Positions 40,270 to 48,994 of a stretch of DNA of 64,000 bases are shown piece after piece. Source of the stretch: Achromobacter xylosoxidans (GTDB taxonomy: Bacteria; Pseudomonadota; Gammaproteobacteria; Burkholderiales; Burkholderiaceae_B); contig NZ_MTLG01000053.1 in NCBI RefSeq assembly GCF_002192695.1, positions 124,001 through 188,000 on the forward strand, in the 5' to 3' direction. Position 1 is the first letter of the stretch; each line of letters opens with the position of its first letter. The notes beneath the pieces are model-generated. The model saw nothing but the letters and a program-made list of their open reading frames with translations, ran no database searches and was not told the DNA's origin. The translations under genes and the position numbers were made by a program.

Positions 40270-42041
40270 CCGCCGCGCAACCCCTGTTGTCCGTGCGCGA
40301 CCTGGAAATCCGCTTTCCCGGCAAGCGCGATGCCGCGCCGGTGGTGAACCGGGTGTCGTTCGACCTGCACGCCGGCGAATCCCTGTCCATCGTCGGTGAA
40401 TCCGGCAGCGGCAAGACGCTGATCGGCAAGGCCCTGCTGGGCCTGCTGCCCGATTCGGCCCGCATCACAGGCGGGCACGCGCTGTTCGAAGGCCAGGACC
40501 TGCTGCGGCAGGCGCCGCGCGATTGGCCGGCAATGCGCGGCACCGGCATCGGCATGGTGTTCCAGGAGCCGATGGTGTCGCTCAACCCGGCGTTCCGCGT
40601 GGGCGAACAACTCATCGAGGCGCTGGTGCTGCGTCGTGGCATGGCGCGCCGCGCGGCCTGGGACGAAGCCGTCCGGATGCTGGAGCGGGTGCGCGTGCGC
40701 GACGCGCAGGATTGCATGAAGCGCTATCCGCATGAATTCTCCGGCGGCATGCGCCAGCGCATCCTGCTGGCGGGCGTGATGCTGCTCAAGCCGCGCCTCC
40801 TGATCGCGGACGAACCCACCACCGCGCTGGACTGCGTGGTGCAAAAGGAAGTGCTGGACCTGATGTGCGAGTTGACGCGCGAGCAGGGCACGGCGCTGAT
40901 CTTCATCAGCCACAACCTGGCCCTGGTGGCCGCGTACACGCAGCGCGTGCTGGTCATGTGCCGCGGCCGCGCGGTCGAGACCGGGCCGGTGGCCCAAGTC
41001 CTGTCGCGGCCGGCGGATCCGTACACGCTCAGACTGCTGGATGCGCTGCCCAAGCGCGGCCCGGCCCGGCCTGCCGTCGAAGGAGCGCCCATCCTGCAGG
41101 TGGACGGATTGGCGATCGACTACTCGGTTCGCGAGGGCTGGTTCCGCAAGCGCGCGGTGCGCGCCGTGCACCGCGCCACGTTCGCGGTGGCGCCGGGCGA
41201 AACGCTGGCCATCGTCGGCGAATCGGGCAGCGGCAAGACCACGGTCATGATGTCCATCCTGGGACTGGTGCCGCAGGCCCAGGGGCGTATCGAACTGGAC
41301 GGCCAGGCCTTGCCCGCGGGCGGTTCGGGCCAGTCGTGGCAGGCGGCGCGCCGGCGGGTGCAGATGGTGTTCCAGGACCCCTATTCATCGCTGGATCCGC
41401 GCATGACCATCGGCGACCTGGTGGGCGAGGGTCTGCGGCTGGAAGCCGGCATGACGACGGAAATCCGCCGCGAGCGCGTGGCCGAGGCGCTGCGGGACGT
41501 GGGCCTGGGCGAGGACTACGCGGAGCGCTATGCGCACGAGCTGTCCGGCGGGCAGCGCCAGCGCGTCGCCATCGCGCGGGCGCTGGTGCTGCGGCCCGAG
41601 GTCATCATCGCGGACGAACCGGTGTCGGCGCTGGACGTCACCGTGCAGAAGCAGGTGCTGGAGACCCTGATGTCGCTGCAGCGCTCACACGGCTTCGCCT
41701 GCCTGCTGATCTCGCATGACCTGGGCGTGGTCGAGCAGATCGCCGACCGCGTGGTGGTGATGCTGCGCGGCCATATCGTCGAAGAAGGCACGCGCGACGA
41801 AGTGTTCGACCGGCCCACGCATCCCTACACGCGCCGCCTGTTGCAGGCGGTGCCGGAACTGCGCGGCAACCGGACCGAGGGCTTTCGCGTGGAAGTGCGC
41901 GACCTGCCGGCGGGCCAGGGGCGCGACGAGGCCGATTACTTCGATCCCTCGTCCGCGCCGGGCCTGCCCGCGATGACGGCAGTGTTCGAATCCGGCGCCA
42001 CCCACCGGGTGGCACTGGCGGCGGCCGCCGCCGGGGCCTGA
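40266..42041 (+). CDS. Fused double ABC ATPase of the peptide transporter
   Basis: A 591-residue protein with two complete nucleotide-binding domains, equivalent to DppD and DppF joined. The first has Walker A GESGSGKT (about 44-51), signature FSGGMRQR and Walker B LLIADEPT. The second has GESGSGKTT (about 318-326), signature LSGGQRQR and VIIADEPV. An Oligo_HPY-type tail follows each. It is translationally coupled to the DppC-like permease and ends the operon, 10 bp from the opposing ABM gene. In the first domain the residue after ALD is Cys rather than the more usual Val, which is minor. Confidence 0.92.
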   Translation: MTAAQPLLSVRDLEIRFPGKRDAAPVVNRVSFDLHAGESLSIVGESGSGKTLIGKALLGLLPDSARITGGHALFEGQDLLRQAPRDWPAMRGTGIGMVFQEPMVSLNPAFRVGEQLIEALVLRRGMARRAAWDEAVRMLERVRVRDAQDCMKRYPHEFSGGMRQRILLAGVMLLKPRLLIADEPTTALDCVVQKEVLDLMCELTREQGTALIFISHNLALVAAYTQRVLVMCRGRAVETGPVAQVLSRPADPYTLRLLDALPKRGPARPAVEGAPILQVDGLAIDYSVREGWFRKRAVRAVHRATFAVAPGETLAIVGESGSGKTTVMMSILGLVPQAQGRIELDGQALPAGGSGQSWQAARRRVQMVFQDPYSSLDPRMTIGDLVGEGLRLEAGMTTEIRRERVAEALRDVGLGEDYAERYAHELSGGQRQRVAIARALVLRPEVIIADEPVSALDVTVQKQVLETLMSLQRSHGFACLLISHDLGVVEQIADRVVVMLRGHIVEEGTRDEVFDRPTHPYTRRLLQAVPELRGNRTEGFRVEVRDLPAGQGRDEADYFDPSSAPGLPAMTAVFESGATHRVALAAAAAGA

Positions 42042-42051
42042 GGCGCGGGCC

Positions 42052-42396
42052 TCAGCCGTGCCGCTCGCGGCTGTCGGCAGGCGCCGCGTCGCGCTGGTTC
42101 ATGCCGTAGTCGCGCAGCACCTGCGCCACGCGCAGGCGGTAGTTGGCGAAGACGCCGCCGCGTCCGGCCTCCTGGGCCCGGCGGTGCGACTCCAGCGTGC
42201 GCCAGCGCTGGACCGCCGCTTCATCGCGCCAGAACGACAGCGACAGCAGCTTGCCCGGATCGCTCAGGCTCTGGAAGCGTTCGACCGAGATAAAGCCGTC
42301 GACGGCCTTGAGTTCATCGATCAGGCCGGCGGCGATGCGCAGATAGGGATCGGGGTTGCCGTGGGCGGGTTCGACTTCGAATATCACTGCGATCAT
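42052..42396 (-). CDS. Antibiotic biosynthesis monooxygenase (ABM)-domain protein
   Basis: A 114-residue ferredoxin-like-fold protein of the ABM family, small cofactor-free oxygenases or haem-degrading relatives, usually dimeric. MIAVIFEVEPAHG, then AVDGFISVERFQSL and LLSLSFWRDEAAVQRW are characteristic. Its ATG overlaps the P450-like gene stop (ATGA), so the two are co-translated. The function is unproven; it may process the P450 product or act in haem or quinone chemistry. Confidence 0.82.
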   Translation of the reverse strand: MIAVIFEVEPAHGNPDPYLRIAAGLIDELKAVDGFISVERFQSLSDPGKLLSLSFWRDEAAVQRWRTLESHRRAQEAGRGGVFANYRLRVAQVLRDYGMNQRDAAPADSRERHG

Positions 42397-43496
42397 GGTG
42401 CTGGTTCCTCGTAAAAATCAAACTGCGGCACGCGTGCGTTGGGCAGCGGCCGGTAGCGGAAGCGGGCCGCCAGCGCGGCGGCGTCCAGGCCGGCGCGCCG
42501 CAGGCGGATAAGCGCGCCGGCCGCGTGCTGGCGGGCCGGCGGGCGGCCGGGGCAGGCGTGCCCGAACGCGCCGAAAGTCCAATGCGCCTCGGGTTGCAAG
42601 GTGGCGGCCGCGGCCAGCACCAGCAGCACGGTCTGGCCGGCTTCGATGCGTTGGCCGCCGACGTCGATGTCGGCGGCGAGAAAGCGCCGCGTGTTGTGCA
42701 GCGGCGGGTCGCTGCGTTCGACTTCATCCACCAGCGCCAGCGCCGCATCTTCCGTGAAGTCCGCGCGCAGGCCGCGGCGTCCGGCCAGGAGGATCGCATT
42801 GCCCAGCAGGCCCGCGCCCGCCTCGCGGGACTGGAACAGCAGGCCGGCCAGGTTGGCGGCCAGCAGCGCGGGCGCAATGCCGGCCCGCGCGCCGTCTTCG
42901 CGCAGCCTGCGCAAGGCCGGCGCGGCGTCAGGGACCTGCAGATGCGATTCGAGGCGCGTCTGCAGGCGCTGCGCGGCGGCGTGCCCCGCTTCGATGCGAT
43001 CTGCCGTTGCGGCGGCAGGCAGCGCGGACAGGAACGCGGCAATATCGGCGGCACAATCCGCGTACAGGTCGGGCGGCAGTCCCAGGAAGGCGGCTTGCGC
43101 ATGCACTGGCGCGGTGTTCAGGTAACGGTCGACGGCCGCGGCGTCCAGCGGCCCGGGATCCGGCCAAGCGGGCGTACAGGCCTGCTCCGCTTGCTCGCGG
43201 AGGTAGGCGCTCAGCAGGGTCTTCAGCTGCGTGTGCGTTGCGCTGTCGTTCATGCGCACGAAGCGGCTGAACAGTACGCCCGCCGCGCCTGGGCACAGTC
43301 CCTTGGGCACGGGCTCCGCCATCGGGCGCACGCGCGCGGCCGGGTGCTGCATGATGGCCGCTATCGTGTCCGGATGGCTGGCGATCCACAGGTCCAGCGC
43401 CGGCTCGCGATAGAGCGGCCGCTCGCGCGCCAGCGCGGCGTAATACGGGTAGGGGTCGGGGTGAGTGACCGCCTGCAGGGGATGGGCAGGATGCAT
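42393..43496 (-). CDS. Cytochrome P450-like protein with atypical I-helix
   Basis: A roughly 367-residue protein with the main P450 landmarks: an ExxR motif (EVER, about 258-261), the PERF-like region LHNTRRFLAADIDVGG, and the haem loop FGAFGHACPG with the thiolate Cys at about 315. The I-helix segment (ANLAGLLFQSREAG) lacks the normal acid-alcohol pair that delivers protons for oxygen activation, having Gln-Ser near that place. It is also shorter than most P450s (about 400). The start is uncertain: ATG 43496 gives a family-like N-terminus (HPDPYPYYAALARE), and a GTG at 43550 is possible. Neither has a clear ribosome-binding site. Confidence 0.75.
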   Translation of the reverse strand: MHPAHPLQAVTHPDPYPYYAALARERPLYREPALDLWIASHPDTIAAIMQHPAARVRPMAEPVPKGLCPGAAGVLFSRFVRMNDSATHTQLKTLLSAYLREQAEQACTPAWPDPGPLDAAAVDRYLNTAPVHAQAAFLGLPPDLYADCAADIAAFLSALPAAATADRIEAGHAAAQRLQTRLESHLQVPDAAPALRRLREDGARAGIAPALLAANLAGLLFQSREAGAGLLGNAILLAGRRGLRADFTEDAALALVDEVERSDPPLHNTRRFLAADIDVGGQRIEAGQTVLLVLAAAATLQPEAHWTFGAFGHACPGRPPARQHAAGALIRLRRAGLDAAALAARFRYRPLPNARVPQFDFYEEPAP

Positions 43497-43568
43497 GGCG
43501 ATGGCCGGTAGTGGATCCGGCCGCCAGTATCCGCCAGCCTTGGCGGCCACGATTCGATGCGCGCCGAA

Positions 43569-44432
43569 CTATGCCTGCGGCGTATCCGGGCCGTTGCCGG
43601 ATGGCGCCAACAGCGCCGCATAGCCTTGCCGCGAGTCCGGCCATTGCAGCGTGAAGCCGCTGGCGCGCAGGCGGGCGTTGCTGAGCTTCTTGCTGCCGAC
43701 GTTGGCGGGCGCCGGCGCCTCCCGTGGCGCGGGCGCGCCGATCAGCCTGGCCAGGTCGGCATACAGCTCATGCAGGGGCAGGGGCGTGTCGTCGCAGCCT
43801 ATGTAGACAGGCGCGGCATCGGGCAGCAGCGCCAGATGGACCACGGCCGCCGCGGCGTCGTCGATATGGATGCGGTTGGCCCAGTGCTCGGGAGAGCTCG
43901 GCGCGCCTGCCACGCCCTGGCGCAGGCGTTCGATCAACTGCAGGCGTCCGGGACCGTACAGCCCCGCCAGCCGCAAGGCGGTCGAGGGCAGGCCGCGCGC
44001 CGCCAGCGCGGCTTCGGCCTCGAGCAGGATGCGGCCATTGACGCCCAGCGGCGCGGGCGGCGTGTCTTCGTCGACCCAGCCGCCCTGATGTTCGCCGTAA
44101 ACCGCGCTGGACGAGATGAACACGATGCGCTTGAGCTGCGTGGTGTCCAGCGCGTCCAGCACGTGCTTGAGGCCGTCGACGAAAACCGCGCGGTAGGCGG
44201 CGGCTTCGCGCGCGCCGGGCGCGGGCAGGTGGATGAGCCGGGTGATGCCTTCGGGCAGGGCAGGCAGCCCGTCGGCGCGGGAGATATCGCCTTGCAGCCA
44301 GCGGATGCCGTCCGCATCCCCAGCCGGCGGATTGCGGCGCAGCGCGTAGACTTCGTCGCCGCGCGCCAGGAAGCGCCGGGCCGCGCGCTGGCCCAGGTCG
44401 CCGCAGCCGATGAGGAGTACGCGTTCGGTCAT
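43569..44432 (-). CDS. NAD(P)-binding epimerase/dehydratase-family protein (YeeZ-like)
   Basis: A 287-residue extended short-chain dehydrogenase-like protein. The Rossmann motif is LLIGCGDLGQR near the start, and FISSSAVYGEHQGGWVDEDTP is typical of the YeeZ-like group. The usual YxxxK catalytic pair is replaced in the NGRILLEAE region, as in relatives, so normal dehydrogenase activity is doubtful. It starts just downstream of the ETF-QO terminator, so it needs its own promoter; it ends 18 bp or more from the P450-like gene and may be co-transcribed with it. Confidence 0.85.
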   Translation of the reverse strand: MTERVLLIGCGDLGQRAARRFLARGDEVYALRRNPPAGDADGIRWLQGDISRADGLPALPEGITRLIHLPAPGAREAAAYRAVFVDGLKHVLDALDTTQLKRIVFISSSAVYGEHQGGWVDEDTPPAPLGVNGRILLEAEAALAARGLPSTALRLAGLYGPGRLQLIERLRQGVAGAPSSPEHWANRIHIDDAAAAVVHLALLPDAAPVYIGCDDTPLPLHELYADLARLIGAPAPREAPAPANVGSKKLSNARLRASGFTLQWPDSRQGYAALLAPSGNGPDTPQA

Positions 44433-44451
44433 GGGATAGTCCTGCCTGTCG

Positions 44452-44475
44452 AAAAAAAAGCGCCCCGCGGGGCGC
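44452..44475 (-). terminator. Terminator of the ETF-QO gene
   Basis: The perfect palindrome GCGCCCCGCGGGGCGC (44460-44475) is followed on the minus strand by eight T residues (plus 44452-44459). It lies 31 bp after the stop. Confidence 0.85.
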
Positions 44476-44506
44476 CTTGGTGGCCGGGCGCTGGCGTCCG
44501 GTTGCT

Positions 44507-46153
44507 TTACATGCCGCTGTAGACCGGACCTTCGCCGCCTTGCGGCGCCACCCAGACGATGTTCTGGGTCGGGTCCTTGATGTCGCAGGTCTTGCAGTGC
44601 ACGCAGTTCTGGGCGTTGATCTGCAGGCGGTCTTCGCCGTGGTCGTCCTTGACGAATTCGTACACGCCCGCCGGGCAGTAGCGCGACTCCGGGCCGCCAT
44701 ACTTGGCCAGGTTGACCTGCACCGGTATCGACGGATCCTTCAGCGTCAGGTGGATGGGCTCGTTTTCGTCATGATTGGTGTTCGAGATGAACACCGAGCT
44801 GAGCTTGTCGAAGGTGAGCTTGCCGTCGGGCTTGGGATAGTCGATGCGCGCGCACTGCGATGCGGGCTGCAGACAGGCGTGGTCGGGCTTGTTGTGGCGC
44901 AGGGTCCAGGGCATCTTGCCCTTGAGCAGCAGCTGTTCGACGCCGGTCATCACGGTGGCGATGGTGCGGCCCTTCTTGAACCACTGCTTGAAGTTGCGCG
45001 CCTTGTTCAGTTCCGCATGCAGCCAGGACGCCTCGAAGGCCGCGGGATAGGCGGCCAGCTCGTCCTGGCGGCGGTCGGCGACCAGCGCGTCGAACGCGGC
45101 TTCGGCGGCCAGCTTGCCGGATTTGATGGCGGCGTGGCTGCCCTTGATGCGCGAGGCGTTGAGGAAGCCGGCCTCGCAGCCGACCAGCACGCCGCCCGGG
45201 AAGGTCAGCTTGGGCAGGGCCAGCAGGCCGCCCGCGGTGATGGCGCGCGCGCCGTAGGCGATGCGCTTGCCGCCTTCGAAGGTGCCGCGGATGGCGGGGT
45301 GCGTCTTGTAGCGCTGGAATTCGTCGAACGGCGACAGCCAGGGGTTGGCGTAGTCCAGGCCCACGATCATGCCCACCGCCACCAGGTTGTTGTCCAGGTG
45401 GTAGAGGAAGGAGCCGCCGTAGGTGTCGGCGTCCAGCGGCCAGCCGGCGGTGTGGATCACCAGGCCGGGCTTGGACTGGGCCGGATCGACTTCCCACATT
45501 TCCTTGATGCCGATGCCGTAGGACTGCGGATTGCGGCCGTCGTCCAGCTTGTAGCGTTCGATCAGCTGGCGGCCCAGCTGGCCGCGCGCGCCTTCGGCGA
45601 ACACCGTGTAGCGGGCGTGCAGCTCCATGCCGGGCTGGTAGTGGTCGGTGTGCGAGCCGTCGCGGGCCACGCCCATGTCGCCGGTCGCCACGCCGCGGAC
45701 GGCGCCGTTTTCGTCGTACAGCAGTTCCACGGCCGCGAAGCCGGGGAAAATGTCCACGCCCAGCGCCTCGGCCTGCTCGCCCATCCACTTGACGACGTCG
45801 CCGAGGCGGACGATGTAGTTGCCTTCGTTGTGGAAACAGGGCGGCAGCAGCCAGTTGGGCGTGGTGCGCGCGCCGGTCTCGGACAGGAACATGAACTTGT
45901 CATGCGTGACGGGCACGTTCAGCGGCGCGCCTTTTTCCTTCCAGTCGGGGATGAGCTCGGTCAGCGCCAGCGGGTCCATGACGGCGCCGGACAGGATGTG
46001 CGCACCCAGTTCCGCGCCCTTTTCAAGTACGCAGACGCCGATTTCCTGATTCTTTTCAGCGGCCAGCTGCTTAAGACGGATAGCAGTGGCCAGGCCGGCG
46101 GGTCCACCGCCAACCACGACCACGTCATATTCCATCGACTCGCGTTCAGACAT
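44507..46153 (-). CDS. Electron transfer flavoprotein-ubiquinone oxidoreductase
   Basis: A 548-residue membrane-associated flavoprotein that passes electrons from ETF, reduced by acyl-CoA and amino-acid dehydrogenases, to ubiquinone. The FAD motif VVVVGGGPAGLATA is at about 10-23, a GSHAAIKSGKLAAEAAF stretch completes FAD binding, and a C-terminal ferredoxin-like 4Fe-4S site uses the cysteines of RYCPAG, NCVHCKTCDI. The ATG has GGGGAG about eight bases upstream. It is monocistronic with a strong terminator and is divergent from a thioesterase gene, in keeping with fatty-acid breakdown. Confidence 0.94.
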   Translation of the reverse strand: MSERESMEYDVVVVGGGPAGLATAIRLKQLAAEKNQEIGVCVLEKGAELGAHILSGAVMDPLALTELIPDWKEKGAPLNVPVTHDKFMFLSETGARTTPNWLLPPCFHNEGNYIVRLGDVVKWMGEQAEALGVDIFPGFAAVELLYDENGAVRGVATGDMGVARDGSHTDHYQPGMELHARYTVFAEGARGQLGRQLIERYKLDDGRNPQSYGIGIKEMWEVDPAQSKPGLVIHTAGWPLDADTYGGSFLYHLDNNLVAVGMIVGLDYANPWLSPFDEFQRYKTHPAIRGTFEGGKRIAYGARAITAGGLLALPKLTFPGGVLVGCEAGFLNASRIKGSHAAIKSGKLAAEAAFDALVADRRQDELAAYPAAFEASWLHAELNKARNFKQWFKKGRTIATVMTGVEQLLLKGKMPWTLRHNKPDHACLQPASQCARIDYPKPDGKLTFDKLSSVFISNTNHDENEPIHLTLKDPSIPVQVNLAKYGGPESRYCPAGVYEFVKDDHGEDRLQINAQNCVHCKTCDIKDPTQNIVWVAPQGGEGPVYSGM

Positions 46154-46265
46154 TGCAAAGCTCCCCGTATGTATTCCATATTTTGCTGGAAGTATTATCG
46201 GCGATTGTATTGCAGGCGGAGGTCAGGTATGCCTTCGTATTTCTTTGAGCCATCAGGAGTAATTG

Positions 46266-46715
46266 GTGAACGCGGACAAAACCTCAGCGCGGACCTTGGC
46301 CGTGGGAGATATCCATCAGGTCGAACTGCCCTTGCGGTGGGGCGATTCGGACCCTCTGAACCATCTGAACAACGCGATGTATTTCCGCCTCATGGAAGAG
46401 GCCCGGATACAGATACTCTATGGCGCCGGTTTCGCGCTGCCCGCCGATCAGGGGCTGATCCTGGCGCATGCGTCCTGCGATTTCCTGCGGCCCCTGACCT
46501 ATCCCGCCAATGTGCGCGTGACGCACAAGCTCATGCGCATCGGCCGCAGCAGCGCGGAATTTGAATTGCTGCTGGAGAAGGCGGGCGACGAGGGCGGTCC
46601 TTATGCCCGCGCGCGCAACGTGCTAGTCTGGATGGACTATGTGGCCAATGCGTCCGCGCCGTGGCCGCAAGAGGTGCTGTCCAAGCTGGGCGCCATGTTC
46701 AAGCCCGCGGCTTGA
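46266..46715 (+). CDS. Hotdog-fold acyl-CoA thioesterase
   Basis: A 149-residue 4HBT-type thioesterase. The active-site region LRWGDSDPLNHLNNAMYFRL has the expected Asp and the N-terminal helix, and ILAHASCDFLRPLTYPANV follows. The GTG at 46266 is six bases after AGGAG; a TTG three bases earlier is too close. It is divergent from ETF-QO and upstream of the CoA-transferase genes, suggesting a role in acyl-CoA turnover. Confidence 0.86.
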   Translation: MNADKTSARTLAVGDIHQVELPLRWGDSDPLNHLNNAMYFRLMEEARIQILYGAGFALPADQGLILAHASCDFLRPLTYPANVRVTHKLMRIGRSSAEFELLLEKAGDEGGPYARARNVLVWMDYVANASAPWPQEVLSKLGAMFKPAA

Positions 46716-46721
46716 GTCGGC

Positions 46722-46752
46722 GCCGGCCAAAATAGCGCGTGCTTTGGCCGGC
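46722..46752 (+). repeat. 10-bp inverted repeat after the thioesterase gene
   Basis: GCCGGCCAAA (46722-46731) pairs perfectly with TTTGGCCGGC (46743-46752) across 11 bp. It begins six bases after the stop but has no following T run, so it may be a weak terminator or 3'-end stabiliser. The rest of the 185-bp gap before the CoA-transferase gene contains only a TAAAAT-like box at 46761-46766. Confidence 0.45.
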
Positions 46753-46900
46753 CATGCCGGTAAAATCTAGCGCAAAATCAAAAAAGCAATAAGGGCGCGC
46801 CACCCTCGGCGCCAGCCGCACAGGGCGCCGGACGGCGTTGCTGGAGGCGGCGCCGGCAGCCGCGCCCTCTTCGGTTAGACCTTAACTAGGAGTTGGAGCG

Positions 46901-47599
46901 ATGGACAAGGTTTTTGCAAGCGCCCAGGAGGCGCTGGCAGGCATCGTCAAGGACGGCCAGATGATCGCCGTGGGCGGTTTCGGCCTTTGCGGCATCCCCG
47001 AGGCCCTGATCGCCGCGCTGCGCGATTCGGGCGTCAAGGATCTCACTTGCATCAGCAATAACGCGGGCGTGGACGGCTTCGGCCTGGGCCAGCTGCTCAA
47101 TACGCGCCAGGTCCGCAAGATGATCGCGTCCTACGTGGGCGAGAACAAGGAATTCGAACGCCAGTTCCTGTCCGGCGAACTCGAGCTCGAGTTCACGCCG
47201 CAGGGCACGCTGGCCGAGAAGCTGCGCGCCGGCGGCGCCGGCATTCCGGCCTTCTTCACTCGCACCGGCGTGGGCACCATCGTGGCCGACGGCAAGGAAA
47301 TCCGCGAGTTCGACGGCCACCAGTACGTGATGGAGCGTTCGCTGGTGCCGGACGTGTCGCTGGTCAAGGCGCACATCGCCGACCGCAGCGGCAACCTGGT
47401 GTTCCGCAAGACCGCCCGCAACTTCAATCCGAACGTCGCCATGGCGGGCAAGTTCACGGTGGTCGAAGTCGAGGAAATCGTTGATACCGGCAGCCTGGAT
47501 CCCGATCAGATCCACTTGCCCGGCATCTATGTGCAACGGATCGTGCTGAATGCCACGCCCGAAAAGCGCATCGAACAACGCACCACTCGCCCGGCCTAA
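46901..47599 (+). CDS. 3-oxoacid CoA-transferase subunit A
   Basis: A 232-residue alpha subunit of a family I CoA-transferase (succinyl-CoA:acetoacetate or acetate:acetoacetyl-CoA type). The CoA-binding motif [14 protein letters not shown] is near residue 24, and the core continues with [15 protein letters not shown] and the C-terminal [14 protein letters not shown]. It has an AGGAG-type site before the ATG and is followed 11 bp later by subunit B. The enzyme exchanges CoA between succinate and 3-ketoacids in ketone-body, butyrate or polyhydroxybutyrate use. Exact acyl specificity cannot be read from sequence alone. Confidence 0.93.
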   Translation: MDKVFASAQEALAGIVKDGQMIAVGGFGLCGIPEALIAALRDSGVKDLTCISNNAGVDGFGLGQLLNTRQVRKMIASYVGENKEFERQFLSGELELEFTPQGTLAEKLRAGGAGIPAFFTRTGVGTIVADGKEIREFDGHQYVMERSLVPDVSLVKAHIADRSGNLVFRKTARNFNPNVAMAGKFTVVEVEEIVDTGSLDPDQIHLPGIYVQRIVLNATPEKRIEQRTTRPA

Positions 47600-47610
47600 G
47601 GAGAACAGAC

Positions 47611-48264
47611 ATGGCATGGTCCCGCGATGAAATGGCGGCACGCGCCGCGCGCGAGCTGCAAGACGGCTTTTATGTGAACCTGGGTATCGGCCTGCCGACC
47701 CTGGTGGCCAACCACGTGCCCAAGGGCATGGAAGTGTGGCTGCAATCCGAGAACGGCCTGCTCGGCATCGGCCCGTTCCCCACCGATGATGAAGTCGACG
47801 CCGACCTCATCAACGCAGGCAAGCAGACGGTCACGACCTTGCCTGGTTCCTCGATCTTCTCGTCGGCGGATTCGTTCGCGATGATCCGCGGCGGCAAGAT
47901 CAACCTGGCCATTCTTGGCGCCATGCAGGTGTCCGAAAAGGGCGACCTGGCCAACTGGATGATCCCGGGCAAGATGGTCAAGGGCATGGGCGGCGCCATG
48001 GACCTGGTGGCGGGCGTGGGCCGCGTCGTGGTCCTGATGGAGCACGTGGCCAAGAAGAAGGACGGCACCGAGGACATCAAGCTGCTGTCCGAATGCAACC
48101 TGCCGCTGACGGGCGTGGGCGTGGTCGACCTGATCATCACCGACCTGGGCGTGATGGAAGTCACCGAGAACGGCCTCAAGCTGCTGGAAACGGCGCCGGG
48201 CGTGACGGTGGACGAGATCAAGTCCAAGACGCAAGCCAAGCTGGATGTGTCGGCAGTCAAGTAA
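47611..48264 (+). CDS. 3-oxoacid CoA-transferase subunit B
   Basis: A 217-residue beta subunit. The catalytic glutamate is Glu47 in [12 protein letters not shown], which forms the covalent glutamyl-Co[15 protein letters not shown] precedes it and GGAMDLVAG follows. The gene is followed by a bidirectional terminator that it shares with the opposing acetyltransferase gene. Confidence 0.93.
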   Translation: MAWSRDEMAARAARELQDGFYVNLGIGLPTLVANHVPKGMEVWLQSENGLLGIGPFPTDDEVDADLINAGKQTVTTLPGSSIFSSADSFAMIRGGKINLAILGAMQVSEKGDLANWMIPGKMVKGMGGAMDLVAGVGRVVVLMEHVAKKKDGTEDIKLLSECNLPLTGVGVVDLIITDLGVMEVTENGLKLLETAPGVTVDEIKSKTQAKLDVSAVK

Positions 48265-48280
48265 TCCTTGCGCCGCACCC

Positions 48281-48313
48281 ATGAAAAAACGCCCCTTCGG
48301 GGCGTTTTTTCAT
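48281..48313. terminator. Bidirectional terminator overlapping the next gene's stop
   Basis: A 15-bp stem (48281-48295 with 48299-48313, loop TTC) has an A6 tract at one side and T6 at the other. The TGA of the acetyltransferase gene (48310-48312) lies inside its right arm. Confidence 0.9.
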
Positions 48314-48768
48314 GCTGCTTCGTCCAGCCGCATCCCCACGTGCGGGATGCCGTCCTCGATGTACTCCTCGGTGACCTGCACGAAGCCGTGTCCGCCGTAG
48401 TAGTTGCGCAGGCGGGCCTGCGCGCCCAGGTACATGGCGCGGCCGGGCCAGCGCAGGCGCACTTCCTGCATCGCGTGGCGGATCAGCTCGTGGCCCAGGC
48501 CCTGGCCGCGCGTCCAGGGGGCGGTGATGACGCGTCCGATCTCGATCTGGCCGTCCTTCAGCGACGGATCCAGGATGCGGCAATAGGCGGCGAGCTTGCC
48601 GTCCTGCCAGGCCATCAGGTGCGAGGTCTGGCCGATCAGATCCTTGCCGTCCATGTCCTGGAAGACGCAATTCTGTTCAATGACGAAGACTTCCGTTCGC
48701 AGCCGCAGGATCGCGTAGATCTCGGTCACGGTCAGTTCCTGGTGCGGCTTGCAGATCCAATCGGGCAT
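48310..48768 (-). CDS. GNAT acetyltransferase, ElaA-like
   Basis: A 152-residue GNAT-family N-acetyltransferase of the ElaA type. The acetyl-CoA loop is IEIGRVITAPWTRGQGLGH, preceded by LRLRTEVFVIEQNCVFQDMD, the ElaA signature. The biological substrate of ElaA is unknown. Its stop codon is embedded in the shared terminator. Confidence 0.9.
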   Translation of the reverse strand: MPDWICKPHQELTVTEIYAILRLRTEVFVIEQNCVFQDMDGKDLIGQTSHLMAWQDGKLAAYCRILDPSLKDGQIEIGRVITAPWTRGQGLGHELIRHAMQEVRLRWPGRAMYLGAQARLRNYYGGHGFVQVTEEYIEDGIPHVGMRLDEAA

Positions 48769-48901
48769 GGCGTCAATCCGGTGTGGCGTGGGAGCAGGGC
48801 GCCCCGTCGTTGGCGCCCGGTGTAAAGGCGCCCATCGGGGCGGGCCTTAGCGTAACGCAAACCGGCCCCGTTTTATTTGATGCACTGTTACATATATTCA
48901 C

Positions 48902-48911
48902 GGGTATACCC
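48902..48911. repeat. Perfect 10-bp palindrome upstream of the RpiR gene
   Basis: GGGTATACCC reads the same on both strands. It is 84 bp upstream of the regulator start, in a 226-bp gap that is AT-richer than its surroundings. Confidence 0.45.
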
Positions 48912-48948
48912 TTAGTATGAAAATCTATTTTCTTATCTAAAATTTGCC

Positions 48949-48964
48949 TGTAAACAGATTTACA
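48949..48964. promoter_or_regulatory. Dyad TGTAAA-N4-TTTACA, candidate RpiR operator
   Basis: TGTAAA (48949-48954) and TTTACA (48959-48964) form a perfect 6-bp dyad with 4-bp spacing, 31 bp upstream of the regulator start. Autoregulation is plausible but untested. Confidence 0.5.
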
Positions 48965-48994
48965 TAAACCTCCGCTACACCTCCCTCCAAATCG

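Noticed and set aside
40266..42041. Error-driven fusion of two ATPase genes
   Set aside because: A two-domain ATPase is a normal form for this transporter class, and gsiA in the same window has the same architecture.
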